Assembly: GCA_964019695.1 (NCBI GenBank)
Contig: OZ026518.1
Span: 108,286,305-108,350,304, forward strand
Origin: Loripinus fragilis
Taxonomy: Eukaryota > Mollusca > Bivalvia > Lucinida > Lucinidae
Length of the DNA: 64,000 nt
Reading direction: 5' to 3'
Position numbers and translations under genes: made by a program. Within the stretch, counting starts at the first letter, position 1. Every line of letters begins with the position of its first letter. This document shows, piece after piece, positions 1-12,084 of the stretch. Below the pieces are notes generated by a model, which ran no database searches, had not been told where the DNA came from, and saw only the letters and a list, made by a program, of their open reading frames with translations.

Positions 1-1019
1 TTTTGCATTTGATTTCCTATTTCCATAAATGTACGGTTTTATTTTGGGGCTAAAAAGTCACTTTTTGTATTATACATATAGGAAATAGAAAAATATTTTT
101 AAAACATCGTCCCCCCCCCCCCGAGTTCCAACTAATCCTTTCGCACGTAAGTGTGTTCTCATATTTTACATAATATTTGTGAAAAGCTAGTTGGAACTCG
201 GGGGGAATGATATCCCACAGCCCAAAATGTGACATCTGGGCGAGCCAAAACATTGGCATTTGGTTTTTTGGTGTGCTCTCATGAAAATCTTTTTTTCTTG
301 TAAAGTGAAATAATTAGTACAAATACGCTTCCTTTTCGTAACCCATTAGTAATGAAATATTACAACGTTTTAGCATATTTTTTAGATGATGAAAATTGTC
401 CTTTTACTAAATTCAGTTGGTAGATTGTTTTGCACATACAATGTATCTATCCATTACACATAAACTACATAGCCATTGACTAGGTGTACTTTACGCATGG
501 ATGAATGGTTAAAATACATTGCTGCATAATATTGCACCAGCTAAATACATTGTCATCAAGGTTGAAAATGGACTACAGTTGCACTTCAAAATATTTCTTA
601 ACAAATCAGATAGAAAAAACAACAACAAAAGTAATCATTAAATTGCTCATGATTTTGGACTTTTAAATACTTTCACTGTGATTTGTAATCGAGTATTGAT
701 GATGTAATACCCTTACACGTGCAAAATAATTGATTTCTAAATGTTTTGGCGAAGTCAAATTTTGCAACCCCTACCCCTTTGGTAGCGTCTCCTGTTTTGT
801 TGTAGGGATCTGCATGTCTAATTATAACCTTAATTCGTTCCTAATACATCAAGCGTCCTATTCAAACAGATACCAGTGATATCTTATACATAGGGAAGTT
901 TTGGGAAGCATCTGAAAAATAGGCAGATACCCTATCAAAGTGTCAGAGGTCCTTGTTTGTTAGTTATGGAATTAAATAAAAAGTTAGATAGTCGGTCACC
1001 TCTTCTGGCTCAAACATAT
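1..1019. other. AT-rich non-coding stretch, no gene seen
   Basis: Apart from the hairpin at 117-205 I see no gene, RNA or repeat that I can support. Short open frames occur in all frames but none has a recognisable motif. Confidence 0.5.
117..205. repeat. Short inverted repeat next to a poly-C run
   Basis: Eighteen bases at 117-134, including the end of a C-run that starts at 111 and then GAGTTCCAACTA, are the perfect reverse complement of 188-205. The loop is about 53 nt. This is the form of a small hairpin or MITE. No second copy was noticed in the window. Confidence 0.6.
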
Positions 1020-1050
1020 CAGTAGTTGTTATTTTGGTCTTGTGTATTTA

Positions 1051-1097
1051 GGAGATAGTCATCTCCTAGGGTGAGCATGGTGGGTCGAAGACAAGGG
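1051..1097 (+). repeat. Dispersed repeat, copy 1 (second copy at 42,842-42,893, inverted)
   Basis: The stretch containing GGTGAGCATGGTGGGTCGAA is matched in reverse orientation near 42,842-42,893, with a handful of differences. Both copies sit close to copies of the RT-linked repeats, so they may be parts of longer degenerate elements. Function unknown. Confidence 0.5.
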
Positions 1098-1289
1098 AAA
1101 ATGTAGTATTGTTTCCTAATAAAAGAATCATGTTTACAGATCAAGTAAACGACGCCCAAATTGACCAATCAGAAGACACTCACATGATTAACCCCAACCC
1201 CGCCAATTACGACTTTTAACGTCTGCTCCTCTCGTCTGTTAATGCTTATAGTAGCCTATATTGAAAACAATATGAACCTAGATCGGACT

Positions 1290-1975
1290 GACCCATTTGG
1301 AACAGTCTGAGCAGGGCCCACTGTGGATCAACTTGAATTTTCTTTAGCTCTGTCTATCTTTGAGGCATGAGTTCTTTTCTTATTTTTCATCATAATTTGT
1401 TAATTTGATTAGATTATTTCTCTGCGATGATGTATTGCATAAGTTGGGAAACCACCTTGCGAAATAAACAATTTTGTATTTTACAAACAGCATCGTTGAA
1501 TCAATGTCTTTAAAGGCCGACTGGTGGCTTGGCCTACTGTCTGTTCAAAGGTGGTGGTTCTGCTGTTGTTTATTCATTGTTTGTTGAAGCCTCCATATTT
1601 TGTTAGTTATTATGCTTGTTCCTTGTTTAGTGCCCTTTGTGTAGGTTTAGTGTTTGGTGCTTGTTTTGCAGGACTTTGTGCCCTTCCTAGTTTTGCAATC
1701 ACCTCAACCCGGTAGCGGTAGAGAGAGTTGGTTGCTTGACTTTTGCTGCGTTCTGAATGTCATGTCGCTGTTATATTTCTTTGTCGTCTGTAGTATGTGA
1801 TTGTGACATTTCCTTGTCATACTTACTTACTTTTAATGGATCATCTTATATAGTTCTCTTGGTTTTCTCAGGTGATATATTCTTGGTAAATTGTCTCACG
1901 GTTTTACTGGAGGTACACATTTTAAAAATCCTAACTGTCTGGATGATGAAGTCACCCAGCACGGAGAAAATGTAA
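1290..1975 (+). repeat. RT-linked 3' repeat, copy E
   Basis: This is a diverged copy of the repeat that follows the broken reverse-transcriptase ORF at 36,588-37,165. Shared landmarks in order are CCCACTGTGG followed by CAACTTGA, TTTCTTTAGCTCTG, the GATGATGTATTGCAT-like block, GGTGGTTCTGCTGTTGTT, TTTTGCAATCA and CATACTTACTTACTTTT. It carries no RT sequence, so it is 5'-truncated as expected for target-primed retroelements, or has lost that part. Short open frames inside are not genes. Confidence 0.65.
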
Positions 1976-2862
1976 TGTCATGATTTTTTTCAGCTGAGTA
2001 AGAATTCACACAAAAGTTCTGATGTGCCAGTTGTATTGAATATGTGTGTCCTTAAAACCTCTCTGTCATTGAAACAGTTTTCATAGTGTAGAAGGTGATG
2101 ATCAACTGTTTCTATTTGGTTACATTTACATAAGTAATTTTCAGAAATACCCAATTTATACCAATAGTCTTCTTACTGGTTGTGTCCTAATCTGCGTTTA
2201 GCAATATTACTGCATGCAATGGAGTTTGGATAACCAATTTGAGATCAATCTGTAACATTTGGTTGATCTTCCTGTTGCAGAAGATTCCCACTGTCTCTGC
2301 CACTGGGATATACCTATTTCTGACTGTTGTTTGTTTTATATCTGCCATGGTCACTACATCTATGTTACTTTTCAAAGCTGCTGCCACACCGGATGCCCCT
2401 TTTGCAAGTCTGTCTCCCTCTTAATTGCCCTTAATATTCGTATGACCAGGTGTACAATATATATCTATCTTGATGTCTTTCCGTTCCAACCTTTTAATCT
2501 TGGTCTAATTTTAAGTACTGTCCGTTTAAGCTGTGTTGGCTGCCAGCCTAACTTCAGGATCCCTATTGCAGATTGGCTGTCTGAAAAGATATGTAATTCA
2601 GAACTGACTGCCTTACTACTGGATTCCTCAGTAATATAGTCTATTGTTATGAGAATAGCGACAAACTCTCATAGGAGGACAGAACTATGGCTGGATTCAG
2701 TTTTTTTGCAGGCAGGTGGTATTATCTTGGTATGGAGATGCAACAGCCTGACTCGCCAGACCCATTGTTAGGTTGCCAGAAGCCTTTGGTAAACGCTATG
2801 ATTGAGATAGGAGAAGATGAGGAGATGATGATTGAACGAGATTCGTTTTGTTGTTCTTTAGT

Positions 2863-3095
2863 CCTGGCCCTGAGGTTATAAAACCGTTTTCATGCTCAAC
2901 TCAACTGAGCACGAAATTTTAACTGTTCATAAAAGCTAAAACACCGACAAATTAAGAAGTTACTTGATTTAAGTCTCTCAGATATTCTATTTATCAGGGT
3001 AATAATAGTTGGCATTTTAACATTTATGAGCAGGATAAATTTTGTACTCAGCTGAGTTGAGCATAGAAAAAGTTTTATAGCCTCGAGGCCTGGGC
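2863..3095. mobile_element. MITE with ~53-bp terminal inverted repeats
   Basis: 2,863-2,916 (CCTGGCCCTGAGG, TATAAAAC, ATGCTCAACTCAACTGAGCA) is the imperfect reverse complement of 3,043-3,095. The element lies inside the LINE remnant, so it is younger than it. No coding capacity. Confidence 0.65.
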
Positions 3096-3748
3096 TTTGA
3101 TGAGCCTAATCGATCCCAGTATTCAGGCTGTCTCTTTGAAGAATGAAGTGAATCTTCAAATGGGAATTATGGTTCAACATTGAAGGTCGTGTTGCCTGTT
3201 TCTGGTGATACATCTTCTAACTGAAGTTTCTACGTACCGAATGGAGATAAGAACTACTCACTCTAAATTTCATTACACCAGTTGAGCCAAGACTTTTTGA
3301 TTAGAATATGGTCACTTTGAAACTGATAAGTCTTACCTTGTAACATGTAGAGATTTAATAACCAGTTCAACTTCGAGAGTTTCTCTTCAAATGGTTCCTT
3401 ATGCACCGGATATAGACATAGGACTTTTCTCTGTATCTCATCTAAAGAATCGGCATCAGTAATCTGCCAGACAGAACAAGCATATTATAGAGCCAACGGT
3501 AAAAAACTGTGATATATCGGACAATAATTCACAGCTAAAGTGTGCGATAGCTGACGTCACTGGAAAATGACGTCATTCATGACGTTAGATGGTGTAACGT
3601 CGTTTTACGCTTGCAAGACGTTACAATTACATGTAAACGTATGCAACGTAGCCTTAGTATTGGCGAGAGTTCTTCAGTACAATGGCGGAAAGTTGGAAGG
3701 AGCTGAAGGCTTCGAATGTGTTTTTGTCGTTTATTGTGTGTTAGAATC

Positions 3749-3918
3749 GAAATAGATCAGCTCCAGTGCATGAATTGTTGAGTAATAATTCACTGTTTGT
3801 CGGTCAATTGTACGAAGATAAATCACTCGGCTGCGCGCTCATGATTTGATCTTCTTCACAACTGACATCCAAACAGTGAATTATTACTCAACAATTCACT
3901 GCTAGAGCTGATCTATTT
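3749..3918. mobile_element. Hairpin MITE, ~45-bp arms
   Basis: The left arm (GAAATAGATCAGCTC then GTTGAGTAATAATTCACTG) is mirrored at 3,870-3,918. The element interrupts the LINE RT remnant. Upstream, 3,500-3,545 has a diverged form of the same ACAATAATTCACAGCT sequence, so the full element may reach to about 3,490. Confidence 0.65.
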
Positions 3919-4127
3919 CTTAAATATAAGATAATAAAATGTTAAAAATTTGTAAAGCTGTTGTATTTTGTTTTTATTAATAGTTACAATGTGTTTGATT
4001 TGTCTTAAATCTCCAATTACTTTATTTGCTTTCTGTTCTATTTTCTTGATATGGTTCGGAAAGTTCAATGATTCACCCAGAAGTCCATCTCTCCACATAC
4101 TGTCAAAGGCTTTCTCCATGTCTATGA

Positions 4128-4440
4128 AGGCTGCTTAGGTAGATATCTTCGGTTGCTGTCCGTTCTAAGGTTCTGTTGTTGTTGATTCGTTGCGCTCCCA
4201 TTGTATTCGCGAGTTATTATGCTTGGTCCTTGTTAAGTGGTGTCCTTTCTAGTTTTCAAGCAGCTTGCTGAGTAAGAGAGAGCTAGTTTCATTATTCTGA
4301 TTGTCTACCTGATGTCTTGTGACTGTAGGTGTTCTGTGGCTCTTCCTCGCAATGCTATGGATTAGTCTGCTTGTGTGTGTGATTTTGGCATTTCCTGTTC
4401 ATTCTCACTTAAATTTTCATATTGTTTTCTTCCATAACAA
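4128..4440 (+). repeat. RT-linked 3' repeat, copy F (distal part)
   Basis: Begins near GGTTGCTGTCCGTTCTAAGG and runs through GTTCTGTTGTTGTTGATTCG to TTTCCTGTTCATTCTCACTT, matching the distal half of the repeat downstream of the RT pseudogene at 35.8-36.6 kb. The proximal half is missing. Confidence 0.6.
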
Positions 4441-4627
4441 GATCAAGTCTGAAGTGCACATGGATGTGTGCAACAGACTGAACAAGCAGACAACACTTTC
4501 AGTACAAAAAGGTGGGGTAAGGGTCTCGATTACACTACTAAAGTGTATTAGAAATGTTAATTTATGGCGTCCAAAATGACGTCACGTTCGCGTAGAACTT
4601 CGCTTCCATTTTCGGCGGAAATCGACC

Positions 4628-4955
4628 TACATTTGGAGAGGGAGAGAGACTTAACTTTGATTATAGTCTTGTGTCATGTGGGTCCCCCTGTTCTGTGTCT
4701 CTTCCATATTGGTGTCATATGTCGATCGTGATCTCACACCAGGTAGGCGGCAATCGAAAACGCTCTTAACGATCGACGAAGACGGATCAAAAATCGCTAG
4801 GAACAGTCTTGTCGCCAGTGAGGCGACAAATGACAATCGAAATCTCTGTTTCTAGCTATTGTGATCTACGTTCGTCGATACAAATGTAGTATTAACGTTT
4901 TCGATTCCCGCCTACCCGGTGTGGCCTTTCCTGGTCATACTCACTTGTTTATTTT
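4628..4955 (+). repeat. RT-linked 3' repeat, copy F2, split by a MITE
   Basis: GAGAGAGACTT, TCTGTGTCTCTTCC and, after the MITE at 4,735-4,923, CCTTTCCTGGTCATACTCAC correspond in order to the end of the RT-linked repeat. The MITE therefore jumped into an existing repeat copy. Confidence 0.55.
4735..4923. mobile_element. CACACC MITE, copy 1 (189 bp)
   Basis: Left end CACACCAGGTAGGCGGCAAT and right end ATTCCCGCCTACCCGGTGTG are inverted copies extending about 25 bp (AATCGAAAACG included). The same ends bound a shorter element at 42,528-42,666. Internal sequence is partly self-complementary. I could not identify a target-site duplication. Confidence 0.75.
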
Positions 4956-5679
4956 GCTGATGAGAGTCTTATAGTTTATGCATCTAAAAGATAAACCATT
5001 TGGTGATTTATGACTCATTAAGTGGATTTACTAGACGACGTCCTTAAAAAGGAAACAATTAAATTGAAATTACCTGAACTTGGGTGTTCAGGTGACAAAT
5101 GTATTCCATGTAACGGCATATTCTATTTCGAAGAATGCGATAATGTAAAGGCTCATTGATCATTCTAACGACATCATATCGTGTTTGATAAACATGCGCA
5201 TTTTATATTGGTATTAATACATCAGTGTTCCGATAGGTTTTCAGTGAATCTTAATGTGTCTGCTTTTAATCTTTTCATAAGATCTCATTTTCAGGATTTT
5301 TGTGTGGTGAAATAGTCCTATTTTGCATTAAACCCAGACATGCTGAATATATCGTGCCTTTCCTATTGCTAGTTTACAGAAAGAACATAATATTCAAAAT
5401 ATACCCAAAATATCGAGTATAACACATTCATAGATTTATCACCCAAATTGCGAACATATATATAATAGAAGATCTTACATTAATGCTCATGTATTATTGG
5501 ATTTATGCTTGTTGAAACATAATGATAAGGTAAACGACTTTGCCCGCATCAGATTAAAAACACTGAACGCAGTGCCCTTAAAATACAAAATGGGCAATCC
5601 CATACTTATTGCTTAAAAATTTGGAAAATCCACCAGAATAAAAAGGGTTAATAGTTAAGTGAAAAATATATTAAAAAAA

Positions 5680-6265
5680 TAGGGAGTATGATCAGGAGAT
5701 ACCACAATCACAAACTGCAGACAAACCCGTGGTATCGTGAGGAAGAGCCACACAACAATCACGAGACACCAGGAAGACAAACAAAGCAAAGCAATCAGAT
5801 CTCTTCCCTATCCAGATGATTGCAAAGCTAGAATGGACACAAAGTAACGCACAACAAAACAGAGAACAATTATAGAATCCCTCAATGGGAGTAACAATCA
5901 ACAACGAATCAACAACAACAGAACCACCGCCTAAGAACGGACAGCAGCCAAAGCCATTTGGGGTCTTAAATGCATTTTACTGGTACTAAATCCTCGCCCT
6001 AGAATCTGCTGTTGTTGAAGCACAAAAATGTTAAGCTCGCATGGAGGATTCCTAACTATTGCAATGTATCATCATAGAGAAACAGTATAATCGAATTAAC
6101 GCACTACGATGAAACAGAGAAAAGGGCGCACGACTCACAGATAGTCAGAGCTAAAGAAAACCTCAAGTTGAGCCTCGATTGGCCCAGCTACAGCCAAGCA
6201 TCAGGCACCAACCGACCGATTAAAGCTTTACGTCTGAGCCGTCATTGAGTCTGATGCCTGACCCA
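5680..6265 (-). repeat. RT-linked 3' repeat, copy B (nearly full length)
   Basis: Reverse complement of the repeat at 36,588-37,165 along essentially its whole length. It starts near the GACTCAATGACGGCTCAGAC remnant of the RT reading frame end, passes through GTTGGTGCCTGATGCTT and GGCGGTGGTTCTGTTGTTGT, and ends at CCTGATCATACTCCC. This is the best second copy in the window. Confidence 0.75.
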
Positions 6266-7330
6266 CCTTAAATATAATAAATTATGTAATTGAAACGGGC
6301 CCACTTGGGATATGTCAATAAAAATTTATTTGTAGCGTATGAAATTGTCAATGTTAAATAAATCATTATTCTTACTTTCCATGAAACATGTATTCTATTG
6401 CCAAAATTTAGATATACATTTTTAGAAGGTCATTAGGTACAATGTACTCACTGAAATTGCCACACACACCAGGAACGCAATCATCCAGGATATCCTACAG
6501 GGACGTACCTACGTGTACGCAAATACGCATGTGCGTTCAACTTGACGCAGCATGTATATATTTTAAGTTACAGTAAAACCCATCTTTTAAAAAGCGGCAA
6601 CTCAAAAATAGACAAAAATATCTTAATGACAAATGGTAGCTTAATGAAGGTCAAAGGTATTGCAGAATGCTCCCCTTGGAGCATTCTGCAATACATATGA
6701 CCTGCATTAAGCGATAATGGGCTTGAAAAACAATTTATGGTCTTCTTTTGGAGTGGCCGCTTAATACATTTGTATTTAATTTGATTTCAGAAGGAAAATG
6801 CAGCTAATATTGTTTAGTTGCGTGTCTTGAGGGCTTATTTTAGCTCTTTGAAATGCCCTTAAACCATTTCCTGCCACAGGGCTTCACCCAGACCCCATAC
6901 AGGACGAGTGCCCACAGATCCTCTCAAAAGCGCGTACTCTATAAAATGCCTCAGGAACGCGCCTGTCCTAGTATTATCATTAACCAGGATTTCGAATCTG
7001 CAAAATATATCACATTATCAGAAACGTTCACCTAGTGCTGCATGTGTGTGTTATTTTAGTTACCAGATATAAATCATAATTTAATCATATCATTGTTAAC
7101 ATATTAAGTTTTGATCATTTCAAGGTTGCTAGACGCTTTTGTGGCAATTCAGTGAGTACCTAATGACCTTCTAAGAATTTGCATCTAAATTTGGGCAATG
7201 GAATACATGTTTCATGGAAATAAAGAATAATGTTTTATTTTACATTGACAACTTCAAAAGCTACAATAACATTTTTATTGACATATCCCAAGTGGCCCCG
7301 TTTTAATTACATGGACATAAATGTATTATT
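6266..7330. mobile_element. Non-autonomous DNA transposon with ~190-bp TIRs
   Basis: About 190 bp at the left (from ATTATGTAATTGAAACGGG to ACTCACTGAAATTGCCAC near 6,463) return inverted at about 7,140-7,330 with scattered differences. The interior has no coding capacity and contains its own hairpin (6,643-6,717). It abuts the RT-linked repeat copy B. Superfamily unknown. Confidence 0.7.
6643..6717. repeat. Strong internal hairpin
   Basis: ATTGCAGAATGCTCC and GGAGCATTCTGCAAT form a perfect stem with a 4-nt loop, and flanking AGGTCA/TGACCT extends it imperfectly. Confidence 0.7.
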
Positions 7331-8127
7331 TTTGATTATAGGTGCAAACTAGACATGTTTCCATTGCATTGTAGGTCAGTGTTCAGTTGTTGTTTTACAC
7401 ACACAATATGTACGAAGACGACGGTAGACACTAGCATGCTAACATTTACGTTAATCGTTACTCATAGTTATGATAACCTAAAAGGTCCCTAATGAAAATA
7501 AATACATGTCCCGAGTCCTGGAAATATGCTTACAACTTATCATAGAAACAGAGATGATTTACCATCAAAGATAATCAAGAACGCAAAATTAAATCAACCA
7601 GAAAACTAGCTAAAATGATGATTTGATAAATACTAATAGGTATCATTTACACGGTTCATTGCCGGTGCAGTCCACCAAGCCACATATAGGTATTTGTAAA
7701 ATCCTTTACCAAATCAGATGGACCCTCCGCAAGAGGTCCAAAGACAGATTTATAAAAACGAGTATGCGAAACCAACGCCGTATATAGAGACAGTCATTAA
7801 ATTGTTTGCTACGCTTAGAACAGACCTTAAAAGTACAACTGTTTTAATCCAAGTTTCCAAAGATATTCCTTAAGCAAAATCGGTAATGTCAAAAAATCAA
7901 GGAAGAAGGTAAATATGTGTTTTATATGTTTTACGAATTAAGAATCCCACATAGGTTGACTTTTAAAGTGTGTCCCAAATGCATATAGGAACATCAGTTC
8001 GTGGCAAAACTGAGAATATGCTCCGCTTTGTAAGCGAGGGGTCCCTGATTAGTTCCCCGCATTAACCATTATTATATAAACAATGTCAGACATAAGGTTC
8101 ATTGAAGTTCTATATTTCTAAAATTCC
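7331..8127. other. No gene or repeat recognised
   Basis: AT-rich sequence without a long open frame or obvious inverted repeat. Confidence 0.45.
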
Positions 8128-8129
8128 AT

Positions 8130-8134
8130 TATTA

Positions 8135-8178
<44 letters not shown>
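8130..8178. repeat. (ATT)n microsatellite
   Basis: About 13 uninterrupted TTA/ATT triplets preceded by an imperfect T-rich stretch. Confidence 0.95.
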
Positions 8179-8899
8179 GTTTGTTATTAAATGAAAGCGA
8201 GCAGTTGATGTGTTATCAATGAAGCGGATAGAGCATTAGTGGAGTACATGTAGTTTGAACATTCCCTTCGGCTACCTGATAACTCCTGACAATGCATTAC
8301 GCATCCAGAACATTATATACCCTGATCAACCTGGTCCTCGAGGAGCAACAGTTAAACACATAATCTACAGACCTGTATACAATAAATACGGTATTTCCAA
8401 GTTAATTTCCTTATCATCTTGCTCTTGGATGGCGTTAATTCCTGGATTAGATATAAGATGATATAACATTTGTGCAGAGCACTAACCGCTGAAAACAGCA
8501 TCAAATGTCTTTAACAATTGTGATGCTGAATATTTGTATGCATAACATTTCTCCCCAATTTTTATCTTGTTAACCTGCAGCATTCCAGTCGAAAGCATGA
8601 ATTTTCAATCAGAGTGGAAAACAGTGTGGATGCAGATCAGTTGGCTTCGTAAGAACACTGAACTTGATATACAGTGTTTGCAAAACAGGATGCATCTGGA
8701 TTCTGCAGGACAATGGTTAAGTATGGGTTTGCTGAATCTTTATTTACTAATAGTGTATATGCAAATTAGCAATCATTCAGAAGCCAGTCGCTCTGAATCT
8801 GCACTGCTATTTATGTGAAGCATGTTTAAGCCGTTTTAATAAAGTACATGCATGCTTGCTGGTTATGGTAAAGGAATAAAGATGATTTTTTGGTTTAAA

Positions 8900-9230
8900 C
8901 ATATTTATTTATGAGAATCAGTTGCTTAGTTATTTTCAAAGTATACCAACCATATTTTGCCTTGAAAAGTATTAAATCTGTGAACGACATCAAATCAAAA
9001 TTGATCAAATGGTGTTGAATTTCCACCCATCTCGTAGAGAGATGTAAAAATAAAGCTTGTCCACAGCTGGTTTTTCCTCATGCACAGGAGTGTTCAAAGT
9101 GTTTTGCTGGGTGGCGAGTATCTCGCACCTAGGTGATTTTACAAGGGTATCCATTTATACCCAGTAAGCATCCGAATACATTTGATCAGATCACATATTT
9201 CATTGTGTGTGATGTCTGTTTCTGTTTTGT
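8900..9230 (+). repeat. Dispersed repeat, copy 1 (other copy 44,500-45,310)
   Basis: Shared landmarks in order with the second copy: GAACGACA, GGTGTTGAAT, CATGCACAGGAGTG (CGTGCACAGGAGTG in the other), GGGTATC, TACATTTGATCAGATCA. In the second copy the homology is interrupted by a 0.55-kb inverted-repeat element that is absent here. So this copy shows the empty site. Confidence 0.6.
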
Positions 9231-9940
9231 TTTTAAAAGTGCACCGAAATGCATTGTTGTCATATACTGACGGACTTTAAAAACGCAACACTTGGATAAC
9301 AGCTTTAATTTATGTCTCGAAAAAGAAGGGAGAACAATAATTTTGATTGTATGTTAAAGAGCATTCATTTGTAAGTAAACTATGGAGTACTTGTCCAACT
9401 AAGATGAACTTGATGCATTAAATGTAAACTTTTTGAGATAGGAATCAACTGTTTCATGTGACCAAATGTTATGAATGGAAGATTCCCTACTTCTTTAAAT
9501 CAAGAAGCACTAGAAGCCTCAAATTTGTATCATGGACTTTGTTAGTCATCGAGGAATCACTCTCATATTGATTGGCAGGTCTGCGATGCAGCATATTTGC
9601 GTATATGACGTTTATCTGGGTGTACCCTCTCATTCAATAGCTTATAATCTCCTCTACGTAAGGAATGTTTGAATGGCTAAATTCATACGGAGCAAATAAC
9701 GTAATCCAGTTTAGTTGTGCATTTAAAACTAAAGTGTTTGCTAAAGAAGCCAACTTATGATGACATTGTCGACGCAAAGGAAGATTACATTCAACAGTCT
9801 TTTGGGAGATAAAAGGGGAAGTTAGTGTTGTGTAATTAAAGTCTGTCAGTATTGAACAGAGTCTGACGTTTTTGCATGTTTATTGGCTATGGTACGAAAT
9901 AAAAAAAAATGGGATAATTGGTCACCCTTTTCCGGCTCAA
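9231..9940. other. No gene recognised
   Basis: No long open frame. A few repeat-like fragments (for example GACTTTAAAAACGCAACACT near 9,270) recall transposon ends, but no partner end was found. Confidence 0.4.
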
Positions 9941-9944
9941 ATAT

Positions 9945-10190
9945 TCCTACTGTCCTGCCAGTCAAGAGTAACAGTGACTTCATGTTTTGCTTACAAAGTT
10001 ATCAGGGACTTAAAATCGATAGATCACTTGTGTATTAATCCTGTCCCAAGGATAGATAGGATTAATACACAAGTGATCTATCGATTCACGTTGACTCAAG
10101 TGAAGTGTACACTTAAGTGTTTTACTTAATATGTGTAAACAAAGTATTACGTCACTGTCACTCTTGGCTGGCTCGACAGTAGTATCCAGT
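9945..10190. mobile_element. MITE with perfect 29-bp core hairpin
   Basis: Outer ends (CTACTGTCCTGCCAGTCAAG at left, inverted around 10,150-10,185) are imperfect TIRs. The centre holds a perfect 29-bp stem, 10,014-10,042 against 10,058-10,086, with a 15-nt loop. Such perfect stems suggest a recent copy. Confidence 0.75.
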
Positions 10191-10408
10191 TTTATGTTTT
10201 GATACCACATTTGACTGGTTCTGTTACCTAGTTCAACTTAAGGAGAGCATTTTGATTAATATGGAAGCCCTACAATAAAGCATGTGAATCTAGAATTACC
10301 CGAGTTGATTGACTGAAGACATACAAACTCTGTCAATCTAATATTAACAAGTGCATGTGATATCGTCAAACTGAATTCTCAGATAGTGCGATTAATGACA
10401 TCATTTAA

Positions 10409-10653
10409 ATATGAGCCGGTGCATGAGATTTCCAACAAAGTGGCATTTTGATAAGTGTAGACTCGGACGAGCCTCTGCAACCTCCTTTTAAGCTTAGAAA
10501 CTCCAAATTGTGTTCAGTCAGTAGCTTAACAATCAAAGAATACTCAAGTGACAAGCAAAGGCTCTGATCAGACTGCGCGTATGCGCAGGCTGATCTGAGG
10601 CTTTGCAGGTCGCACATACCACATTGTTGGAAATCTCATGCACTGGCTCATAT
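10409..10653. mobile_element. GATCTG-core MITE, copy 1
   Basis: Ends ATATGAGCC...GATTTCCAACA and its inverse TGTTGGAAATCTCATG...GGCTCATAT are TIRs of about 30 bp. Inside is the hairpin CTGATCAGACTGCGCGTATG / GCGCAGGCTGATCTG. A second copy in opposite orientation is at 61,903-62,146. Confidence 0.8.
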
Positions 10654-11565
10654 ATCAGTTTTGAGGGAATTGACATTTGGGCCATATCATGCGATAATGG
10701 TACTTGTCGTAATGTTTAACCCTTTACGCACTAGTGTATTCTTCCTTGCGGTTTCTTTCTATAAACTTAGGATGATCCATTGTATAATTCGAGGGCTACA
10801 GGTTTATCCAAGGAAACAGTGTAGACCTTGATGAAATGCCGCATTGTGTGGCATTTTATCTGGTTCCTCACTGTTTGCCAAAAGGCGCATTTAGGACTCG
10901 GTTAAATTCACTTTTTAAATGTGCATTCGCAGCTATTTTGTGAGGCTACCTGTTAAGTTTGGTAGGAGCCTGTGTTTGCATTTAGAGCAGCGAAGTATTT
11001 GATGAGGCGTAGTGGGTACGCAGTCTCATCTGTGGCTATGCTGATAGCGTATGCGAAAAATTGCAATCCTTACACGTGCTTGATCATCTATCTTAGTGTA
11101 ATAGAAACCAATCAGTGTCAATTTGAATAACATTATTCTCCTTATGAAATGTATGGTTCATCATCAAGGCTCTTGTCGCCGTCATAAACAAAACTCGCCA
11201 ACTTCGCTGATCACCTGCGAGAGTCATTGGTAAACAATGCACTGTTGGTACAATCTTTGCTGTTAGCGTGCTAAATCAACCGAACTCCCGAGCAGTGGAG
11301 TATTTTACGGTTCCATAAAAGCACTGTCACAAGGCGAGCCACATGGTCCCAAATAGACGCCCCCCCCCCCCCCCCCCTCGGCAGTGAAAAATGGATAATG
11401 GTGTTTTTTTTAATATGCTGGTAAAATATTAGAATAAATACGACAGCGGAACTAAAAGTATACTTACTATTCGAATTATGTAGTAATATGTTTGTCTTAA
11501 TGATTAGCACTGATATAAACAAAACCCTCACATTCACATTATTTACTTTGACTTCTGTGATTTTG
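10654..11565. other. No gene recognised; contains an 18-nt poly-C run
   Basis: Only the C homopolymer at 11,360-11,377 stands out. Confidence 0.45.
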
Positions 11566-11732
11566 TCATACGTTTTATCTGCTGCTATTTTTTTTCACAA
11601 TCAACTTTTTGAAAGATTCTTTCAGGAATTACCATCAGAGTGTCTCACAGTCTGGATCCAGATCAGGCCAGAATGTTTGTCGGGCCTGTTTGGATCCAAA
11701 CTGTTTGCAAAGGCTATCAGCAGATAACACTC
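11566..11732. mobile_element. TTTGCAAA MITE family, copy 1
   Basis: Contains an imperfect hairpin CAGTCTGGATCCAGATCAGG / GGGCCTGTTTGGATCCAAAC, preceded by a TTCTTTCAGGAATTACCATC block and followed by TTTGCAAAGGCTATCAGCAG. Related copies are at 27,385-27,553 (inverted) and 39,920-40,075. Confidence 0.7.
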
Positions 11733-12084
11733 GTAGGTAAAGAGCAAAACAATCAGTGCATTAAGAGGAAATAAAAGTATCCTACATGTACGCCAACCAG
11801 TAGATTGTATTCTCGTTACATTGACCTAATTTACAAGGCCATATTTGCTCATGGAATATCGAAATGTTAATTCACCCTCCAAATTAACAACAATAACAGC
11901 AACAAACAAACAACAACCATTTGTAACCTATTTAGTAAACCGAAACGATGGATTCTAGTCATACTTAATGTTTTTTAGCATTGAGACACAATAAGGACTG
12001 GATTAGATCCTATTATCCGAGTAGATTATAGAAATCAGTCGACACCATATCTCCTTATAATAGACGGATGGATGAGAAAGGGTT

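Larger units (their letters stand above)
1976..4125 (-). pseudogene. Degenerate non-LTR retrotransposon (LINE) pol remnant
   Basis: On the minus strand several frames read like the 3' half of a LINE with an RNase H domain. Around 3,920-4,119 there is an RT-like DMEKAFDSMW start that jumps, probably through a deletion, to sequence typical of the RT thumb (IKKIEQKANKVIGDLR). Near 3,300-3,480 comes DADSLDEIQRKVLCL. Near 2,540-2,600 is an RNase H block (FSDSQSAI), and near 2,390-2,450 is PGHTNIKGN. Near 2,100-2,170 is a Cys-rich LINE tail (CKCNQIETVDHHLLH). Many stops and frameshifts break it. Two hairpin elements (2,863-3,095 and 3,749-3,918) are inserted in it. The RT-RNaseH order suggests the Jockey/I group, but clade is uncertain. 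Confidence 0.6.

Noticed and set aside
111..122. C homopolymers (also 11,360-11,377; 12,090-12,101; 36,850-36,860) as G-quadruplex or functional sites
   Set aside because: Single runs, some inside repeats. Uninterrupted homopolymers are equally explained by slippage or sequencing error.
1524..1975. Hydrophobic small proteins in the RT-linked repeat copies (also at 25,420, 30,949 and 36,916)
   Set aside because: Frames differ between copies of the same repeat and are broken in most. The hydrophobicity comes from the T-rich sequence.
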